From NCBI GenBank assembly GCA_016699855.1, contig CP064988.1, positions 2,012,501-2,076,500 on the forward strand: a DNA stretch of 64,000 nucleotides, read 5' to 3'. This document shows, piece by piece, positions 61,026 to 64,000 of the stretch; position 1 is the first letter of the stretch, and the number at the start of each line of letters is the position of its first letter. A program made the translations under genes and the position numbers. Source of the stretch: Rhodospirillales bacterium (GTDB lineage: Bacteria; Pseudomonadota; Alphaproteobacteria; Reyranellales; Reyranellaceae). Below the pieces are notes generated by a model, which searched no databases, was not told the origin of the DNA, and saw nothing but the letters and a program-made list of their open reading frames with translations.

Positions 61026-62006
61026 TCAGAGCAGCGTCTTCAGCGGCGTCTCCGGCCGGGCGCCGAAATGCGAGATCACCTCGCCCGCCGCCGCGCCGCC
61101 GATGCGGGCGCATTCCGCCAGCTTCAGACCGCGCGTGAAGCCGTAGAGGAACCCCGCCGCGTAGAGGTCGCCCGCGCCGGTGGTGTCGACCACCTTCGAC
61201 ACCTTGGCGGCGTCGACCACGTGGACCTCGTCGCCGGACACGACCACCGAGCCCTTGGCGCTGCGCGTCAGCGCCGCCGTCTTGCCGTCGTGGCGCACGC
61301 CCTGCAGCGCCTCGTCGAAGGTCTTCGCCTGGTAGAGCGAGAGAATCTCGCTCTCGTTGGCGAACAGCACGTCGACCTTCTCGCGCAGCAGCGCGCGGAA
61401 CTCGTCGCGCCAGCGGTCGACGCAGAACGAGTCGCTCAGGGTCAGCGACACCTTGCGGCCGGCGGCGCGGGCGGCGTCCATCGCCTTGCGCACGGCCGCC
61501 TTGGCGTCGGGCGCGTCCCACAGATAGCCCTCGATGTAGGTGACCGCCGCCGAGGCCACGAGCTTGGCGTCGACATCGGCCGGCCCCAGCGTCACGCAGG
61601 CGCCGAGATAGGTGTTCATCGTGCGCTGCGCGTCGGGCGTCACGAAGATCAGGCAGCGCGCGGTCGGCGGCCCGTCGGTCGCCGCCGCCGTGTCGAACGC
61701 GACGCCGGCTGAGCGGATGTCGTGGCGGAAGGTCCAGCCCAGCCCGTCGTCGCGCACCTTGCCGATATAGGCCGCCTTGCCGCCCAGCGACGCCACGCCG
61801 ACCATGGTGTTGGCGCAGGAGCCGCCGGACACCTCGACGCCGCCCTGCATCGCCCGGTACAGCGCCTCGGCCCGCTCGGCGTCGATCAGCGCCATGCCGC
61901 CCTTGGCCAGCCGGTTGAGGGACAGGAACTCGTCGTCGGTGCGGGCGAGCACGTCGACGATGGCGTTGCCGATGCCGAGCACGTCGATGGAGGCTGATGC
62001 GGTCAT
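61026..62006 (-). CDS. Adenosine kinase-like PfkB family sugar kinase
   Basis: A kinase of 326 residues. Visible are SIDVLGIGNAIVDVLARTDDEFL (N-terminal nucleoside/sugar binding), GGSCANTMVGVASLGGKAAYIGKVRDD (family signature 1), YLWDAPDAKAAVRKAM and DTTGAGDLYAAGFLYGF (anion hole and catalytic Asp). The alphaproteobacterial group is commonly named adenosine kinase; ribokinase-like substrates are possible. ATG at 62006 begins at MTASASIDVLG. It lies 28 bp upstream of ampG on the same strand, so the two may form an operon. Confidence 0.9.
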   Translation of the reverse strand: MTASASIDVLGIGNAIVDVLARTDDEFLSLNRLAKGGMALIDAERAEALYRAMQGGVEVSGGSCANTMVGVASLGGKAAYIGKVRDDGLGWTFRHDIRSAGVAFDTAAATDGPPTARCLIFVTPDAQRTMNTYLGACVTLGPADVDAKLVASAAVTYIEGYLWDAPDAKAAVRKAMDAARAAGRKVSLTLSDSFCVDRWRDEFRALLREKVDVLFANESEILSLYQAKTFDEALQGVRHDGKTAALTRSAKGSVVVSGDEVHVVDAAKVSKVVDTTGAGDLYAAGFLYGFTRGLKLAECARIGGAAAGEVISHFGARPETPLKTLL

Positions 62007-62346
62007 TCCGGGCGGGTCCGTGGCGGTGGTTTCGGGGGCGCGCCGCACTATACCGGCCCCCCGACTCCGCCGCGAGCGGGATCGGGTAGGGGCGGCGCCT
62101 CGGTACGGCCGGTCAAGACTCTCGGCTGTCGTCGCAACCTCGCGGGGACGCCTGTATGCTTGATCGGAACGATGGGCGCGACGGCCGCCTGACCGGGCCA
62201 TGACGCGGCCGAGTTTCGTCAACCGGCGATGCGAGGGGCAAATGCGCCAAGGCGATAACAATGACCGCTCCATATGCCTAGCCTCGGTCGTCGCGTCACG
62301 CGCCAAATCGACGATTGGACGCGCTAGTTCGCCGCGGAGGATTCCT
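62007..62346. other. Gene-free gap upstream of the secreted orphan
   Basis: About 340 bp between the PfkB start and the plus-strand orphan. I see no gene, hairpin or clear promoter motif. Base composition falls from the high G+C of the left side toward the lower G+C of the orphan from about 62220 onward. Confidence 0.5.
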
Positions 62347-63240
62347 ATGGCACACCGTCAAATATGGCTTGCGCTGGCTCTCGCGTGCGCCGCACCGGGC
62401 GGGAAGGCGCAGAACCTCGATCCATTTGTACCAGACGAGTTTCCCAAGCGGATTTCCAGCGAGGTGGCTTCCGCCTCGTTCGCCAAAGTGCCCGTGGTCC
62501 GTTTTCAGGGCGAGATACGCTGGTTCACGATCCACGACAAACGCGCATCATCCATGGAACGGACGTGTTTTACAATTGCATTGGAGGAGTTGCTTCGATC
62601 GTACTTCCGATATTCGAACACGCGCCTTGTTTTTGTGACTAGCGCCGCCGACGCGAACTTCCTGTTCAATACGGATACAACGGATGAAGGGTTTGCGGCG
62701 CTTATCAGGAGCAAGGTACCCGACCCTTCAAAATATTCTCTCGGATTTCTCTCGTCGGAGGGAAAATTCCACGAGCGTGACCGGCAACGTATCGAAGCTT
62801 CTCGTCCGCTGTACAACCGCCCTGACAAGGCCGTGATCGAGGATTGGGACCGTGTCCACTCCGCCTTTTTTGCAAAAAGCGATGGTCAGATCGATATAGC
62901 CTACGTATGGCGAAGAGATTGGACGACAACTGGCTTGTATCCTCACTACGGCGTTCAAAACTCGCCCTATGGCTACGCGCCGCGAAGTCCTGGATGCTAT
63001 GGAGCGGACAGATCAGTCAGTCGTTTTAAAAGCTACATAGCGTTCGCCCTGGGCGCCGCGATCTGGCCCAGAATGGAGGGCGTCGTTGCCGATTACTGGG
63101 ACCATACAATCAACGTTATTGAGTTCTATCCCTTGCTGGTCCGCCTTCTCTATCATCCCGAAGTTGAGACAGGAAAATCCGGTGAAGCCCTGAGGCTGAC
63201 GATATCGAGAGTTCTCGCGCGCGAGCGAGCGTCACGCTGA
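62347..63240 (+). CDS. Secreted protein of unknown function in a lower-G+C patch
   Basis: A protein of 297 residues with a signal peptide (MAHRQIWLALALACAAPGGKAQ, residues 1-22). The mature part has many aromatic and charged residues, including RWFTIHDKRASSMERTCF, LRSYFRYSNTRLVFVTSAADANFLFNTDTTDEGF and SPYGYAPRSPGCYGADRS. I recognise no family. ATG at 62347 follows GCGGAGGATTCCT, a strong ribosome site. By eye the gene is about 50-55% G+C, well below the 70% of its neighbours, with codons (TTT, ATA, AAT) rare elsewhere here. Acquisition by transfer is likely. Confidence 0.8.
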   Translation: MAHRQIWLALALACAAPGGKAQNLDPFVPDEFPKRISSEVASASFAKVPVVRFQGEIRWFTIHDKRASSMERTCFTIALEELLRSYFRYSNTRLVFVTSAADANFLFNTDTTDEGFAALIRSKVPDPSKYSLGFLSSEGKFHERDRQRIEASRPLYNRPDKAVIEDWDRVHSAFFAKSDGQIDIAYVWRRDWTTTGLYPHYGVQNSPYGYAPRSPGCYGADRSVSRFKSYIAFALGAAIWPRMEGVVADYWDHTINVIEFYPLLVRLLYHPEVETGKSGEALRLTISRVLARERASR

Positions 63241-63252
63241 AGCGCAAATCAA

Positions 63253-63292
63253 TCATGACGGGGTCAGGCCTGTCATGACGGGGTCAGGCCTG
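63253..63292. repeat. Two direct tandem copies of a 20-bp unit
   Basis: TCATGACGGGGTCAGGCCTG occurs twice head to tail (63253-63272 and 63273-63292), just after the secreted orphan. GGGGTCAGG-type words occur at ends of REP-associated tyrosine transposase elements in proteobacteria, so this may be a remnant of such an element; no transposase is in view. Confidence 0.7.
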
Positions 63293-63370
63293 CAAACCGG
63301 CAGATTCGACTGCCGTTGATGCCATGAAAGATGCAACCTTGCGGCCCTGAAGGGGTGAGAGGGCACCGCA

Positions 63371-64000
63371 ATGAGCGACGACTCCACAGACTCGTCGACA
63401 ATTGAGAACCTCCTGCGGCGACACGTCGAGGGTGCCGGCATCGACCTCCTCAGGACGACTCCCGCGAAGGGCGATCTGCCCTACACGGTCGTCGTCGATA
63501 TCCCCGCCGCGATGTGGATCGACGACGCGGTGACCGTCTTTCGATCGTGCGGCCCGATCCTCCGCCGGCACGTCGCCGATACGCCCGGCGGATGGGCATG
63601 GGCGGTCCTCGCAATGCGCGACCTCCAACCCATCGGTGTCCACTGGGGCGGCTGGGACGGACGCGACGACGCATGGGTCGCGAAGCCGCCGCGCGCCGAG
63701 GGATCGGAGTCGATGGAGTGGCGGCGGGTCTACGACGCCGTCCGCGAGCACCTGGCGCCGCTCGGCCGGGACGACGCATTCGGCGACGGGGAGTACTGGG
63801 TCGTCGAGGAGGACTATGGCTCGCGCGAGCAGATCGTCTGCGTCTTCAAGCTCGACTTCGCGACACCGGCGCTGTTCGAGATGCTGCGGGAATTCCTCGG
63901 CGGCGCGTTTCCCGACTGGGCGATCGTCCTCAAACTGGAACTCGATCCGCCCGACAGCGACGTGGTGATGAAGGCCGTCTCGATCACCGCCCACAGGATC
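63371..64000 (+). CDS. Partial gene of unknown function, running off the window
   Basis: The frame opens at ATG 63371 (MSDDSTDSSTIENLLRRH) and stays open for 210 codons to the edge of the window, so the C-terminus is missing. No signal peptide or membrane segment is visible. The protein is rich in Trp and acidic residues, with blocks such as GVHWGGWDGRDDAWVAKPP and YWVVEEDYGSREQIVCVFKLDF followed by FEMLREFLGGAFPDWAIVLKLELDPPD. I do not recognise a family. Codon use is high G+C like the main genome, unlike the orphan before it. Confidence 0.7.
   Translation, partial: MSDDSTDSSTIENLLRRHVEGAGIDLLRTTPAKGDLPYTVVVDIPAAMWIDDAVTVFRSCGPILRRHVADTPGGWAWAVLAMRDLQPIGVHWGGWDGRDDAWVAKPPRAEGSESMEWRRVYDAVREHLAPLGRDDAFGDGEYWVVEEDYGSREQIVCVFKLDFATPALFEMLREFLGGAFPDWAIVLKLELDPPDSDVVMKAVSITAHRI

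Noticed and set aside
1..64000. CRISPR array, tRNA, rRNA or prophage
   Set aside because: Read through on both strands; no regularly spaced repeats, cloverleaf with intact arms, rRNA-like conserved stretch or phage structural genes were seen.

Overview
The window is about 70% G+C by eye, densely packed, and carries gene families and local gene orders typical of an alphaproteobacterium. Examples are the ETF-ubiquinone oxidoreductase / TPR protein / ispE block, the LpoA-like / rsmI / yraN / SirB1 / gshB block, lnt followed by an XRE regulator, tandem glnK-amtB operons, and many Bug-type receptors, CaiB/BaiF CoA-transferases and LLM flavin oxidoreductases. The catabolic repertoire fits a metabolically versatile soil or freshwater Rhodospirillales/Reyranella-like organism. 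That placement is an inference from gene content. I see no rRNA, tRNA, CRISPR array, phage or complete insertion sequence.

Layout. 1-4.5 kb (minus): start of a possible NUDIX gene, ispE, a TPR protein and ETF-QO (frameshifted). 4.7-10.4 kb: GST, methylmalonyl-CoA epimerase, family-4 uracil-DNA glycosylase, amidohydrolase, persulfide dioxygenase-rhodanese fusion, and an acyltransferase-like alpha/beta hydrolase. 10.5-14 kb: an NB-ARC (STAND) ATPase with TPRs, translationally coupled to an unrecognised partner. 14-16.2 kb: a thiol-dioxygenase-like cupin fused to four rhodanese domains. 16.4-21.6 kb: lytic transglycosylase, two CaiB/BaiF CoA-transferases, TorF-type porin. 22-25.8 kb: two consecutive glnK-amtB operons, each preceded by a sigma54-type promoter; the second amtB is frameshifted. 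26-35.2 kb: lipoprotein, M20 amidohydrolase, two near-identical Bug receptors, GST, amidase, LLM oxidoreductase, and acetyl-CoA hydrolase/transferase. 35.2-48.1 kb: GreB, MFS exporter, alpha/beta hydrolase (frameshifted), LLM oxidoreductase, DUF3592-like and TTC38-like proteins, two orphan ABC permeases, two EamA transporters, small exported proteins, HIT protein, and LysE exporter (frameshifted). 48.2-53.2 kb: LpoA-like / rsmI / yraN / SirB1 / gshB, then an ankyrin protein. 53.2-62 kb (minus): TauD-like dioxygenase, XRE regulator, lnt, acyl-CoA synthetase-acetyltransferase, AmpG, adenosine kinase-like PfkB. 62.3-64 kb: a lower-G+C secreted orphan, a tandem 20-bp repeat, and a truncated unknown gene.

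The most notable observations are these. (1) A 737-residue protein joins a cupin, keeping all three His ligands and the Cys/Tyr pair of cysteine dioxygenase, to four rhodanese domains of which only one keeps its catalytic Cys. A persulfide dioxygenase-rhodanese fusion lies about 5 kb away. (2) An NB-ARC-TPR ATPase overlaps a partner of unknown function. (3) Two adjacent nitrogen-sensing operons have sigma54-like promoters. (4) Four conserved genes carry an apparent single-base insertion, all of the same sign, which points to sequence error more than to decay. (5) Several intergenic inverted-repeat elements are present, one of which overlaps the 3' end of ampG.
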